DNA of 23,010 bases from Pseudomonadota bacterium. GTDB lineage: Bacteria > Pseudomonadota > Alphaproteobacteria > Rhodospirillales > Rhodospirillaceae. The stretch spans positions 1 through 23,010 of the forward strand of contig JAEWWF010000083.1 of assembly GCA_023396465.1 (NCBI GenBank), read 5' to 3'. A program made the translations under genes and the position numbers. Numbering within the stretch: the first letter of the stretch is position 1; each line of letters starts with the position of its first letter. The notes under the pieces were generated by a model. It had not been told where the DNA came from, did not search any database, and worked only from the letters and a program-made list of their open reading frames with translations. Below are positions 22,227 to 23,010 of the stretch, one piece after another.

Positions 22227-22619
22227 TTACGCCGCCTTCCACCAAGTGGTGGCGCCGCGGGTCAGGCCGTGGACGGCCCCGCCCAGCACGCCGTCGAAGG
22301 TCGGCTTCTGGAGGCTGTCGGCGGTGCCGACGGCCATGTCGATGGCGTCGCGGGTGAGGCCGATGTCAGCCAACTCGCGCTCGCTCATGGCGTAGAGGCG
22401 GGCCCGTGCGTCCTGACGCTCACGCCAGAAACGGATCCGGCCGATGATGCGGCCGACCAGACCGCCTTCTTCCGAACCCTCGGTCACCGGCGCGGCGGCG
22501 GGCACACGGGCCTCGCTGCGGGCGGACTCGAGGGAAACAACCGTCGCGGCAGCCGGGGCCTTCACGGCGGGAGCAGTCGCGCCCAGCCACTCGGCTTCGC
22601 TGTCGTCATAGGGCCACAT
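22227..22619 (-). CDS. DUF1127 domain protein 2, with long N-terminal extension
   Basis: 130 residues, about twice the usual DUF1127 length. The N-terminal 50 residues (MWPYDDSEAEWLGA, then an Ala/Pro/Val-rich stretch) look disordered. A basic helix (VGRIIGRIRFWRERQDARARLYA) leads into the core MSERELADIGLTRDAIDMAVG (about 77-97). A C-terminal tail (DGVLGGAVHGLTRGATTWWKAA) ends in two tryptophans. The core is close to that of DUF1127 gene 1, consistent with paralogy. The ATG at 22619 has only a weak ribosome site. Its strong terminator shows it is an independent unit. The function of the extensions is unknown. Confidence 0.85.
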   Translation of the reverse strand: MWPYDDSEAEWLGATAPAVKAPAAATVVSLESARSEARVPAAAPVTEGSEEGGLVGRIIGRIRFWRERQDARARLYAMSERELADIGLTRDAIDMAVGTADSLQKPTFDGVLGGAVHGLTRGATTWWKAA

Positions 22620-22870
22620 GGGACTATCTCATCTTACAGTTGATTTGCCAGCACCGGACTTGGTCTACGGCCTGGTGGGAGCAATGTGGGTGAAGGGCGG
22701 GGGGCGCACCAGCGTATCTGTTGCATCGCAGCATTGCCGGCCGCGCATGGATCATCATCCTGATGTGAAACGTCGATGATGCCGGCTTCAGACTGGCCCT
22801 TGCCGCCGCGACCGCCCGCCCTTAGCCTGCCACTCAGGTATTCGTCCCGTCCGTTTCCGAAGGAGCCCGC
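22620..22870. other. Divergent intergenic region between DUF1127 gene 2 and the aminopeptidase gene
   Basis: 251 bases with no gene I can support. Contains TAAGAT on the minus strand about 20 bases before the DUF1127 start (a possible -10 with no good -35) and an inverted repeat CATCATC (22753-22759) / GATGATG (22775-22781) about 90 bases before the aminopeptidase start. Confidence 0.5.
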
Positions 22871-23010
22871 ATGACCGCCGCGCCCGCTTCCGCCGCCGCA
22901 CCCGCCGACCGCCTGCGCGCCCTGCGCGACGCCCTCGCCGCGCGCGGGGTGGATGGCTTCGTGGTGCCCCGCGCCGACGAGCACCAGGGCGAATACGTGC
23001 CCCCCAATGC
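22871..23010 (+). CDS. Aminopeptidase P family (Xaa-Pro aminopeptidase), 5' end only
   Basis: The first 46 residues of a gene cut by the window edge. After a short Ala-rich lead comes DRLRALRDALAARGVDGFVVPRADEHQGEYVPPNA, the typical beginning of the creatinase-like N-terminal domain of aminopeptidase P (M24B; 'RxLRxxLxxxglDAfiVPraDeHqsEYvp'). The enzyme removes an N-terminal residue ahead of proline and uses a two-metal pita-bread catalytic domain, which is not visible here. The ATG at 22871 has AAGGAG seven bases upstream. Confidence 0.9.
   Translation, partial: MTAAPASAAAPADRLRALRDALAARGVDGFVVPRADEHQGEYVPPN

Overview
The window is GC-rich chromosomal DNA from an alphaproteobacterium, most likely a Rhodospirillales member (Magnetospirillum/Azospirillum-like; inferred from gene content, not from a search). 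Pointers are a glnB-glnA pair, an RcdA/DUF1465-type protein, two DUF1127 proteins, a tamA-tamB pair and uniformly G/C-ending codons. I see no insertion sequence, phage gene, CRISPR array or integrase. This looks like core-type chromosome with a few accessory genes.

Layout, left to right. (1) 1-2.4 kb: the 3' part of a MocR-like aminotransferase gene, a CPBP-family membrane protease, a tRNA with a CAU anticodon (probably Ile2) and, on the minus strand, an RcdA/DUF1465 protein. (2) 2.55-8.8 kb, minus strand: tamB and tamA, a translationally coupled outer-membrane biogenesis operon whose TamA carries a lipoprotein-type signal. (3) 9.1-11.0 kb: a MarR-family regulator with a clear terminator, tRNA-His with its own promoter and terminator, and a class I/II aminotransferase. 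(4) 11.4-13.4 kb: glnB (PII) and glnA (glutamine synthetase I), the nitrogen-assimilation module, closed by a strong terminator. A 15-bp sequence is shared by the two upstream regions. (5) 13.5-17.8 kb, minus strand: a small RTX (calcium-binding repeat) protein, a DUF1989 protein and a methyl-accepting chemotaxis receptor, each separated by a strong hairpin. (6) 17.9-20.4 kb: a GlxA-type AraC regulator divergent from an MFS transporter. (7) 20.4-23.0 kb: a 59-residue protein, prmA, two DUF1127 genes on the minus strand and the 5' end of an aminopeptidase P gene.

How the parts relate. tamA/tamB form an envelope machine. PII and glutamine synthetase form the nitrogen-status and ammonium-assimilation pair. 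The GlxA-like regulator probably controls the divergent MFS transporter. The other genes look like independent units, many ending in their own hairpin.

Nothing here is a convincing entirely new multi-gene system. The best leads are the lipobox on TamA, the shared 15-mer before glnB and glnA, the solitary DUF1989 gene with a structured leader beside a chemoreceptor of unknown ligand, and the RTX protein with a 36-residue higher-order repeat whose copies differ only at synonymous sites.
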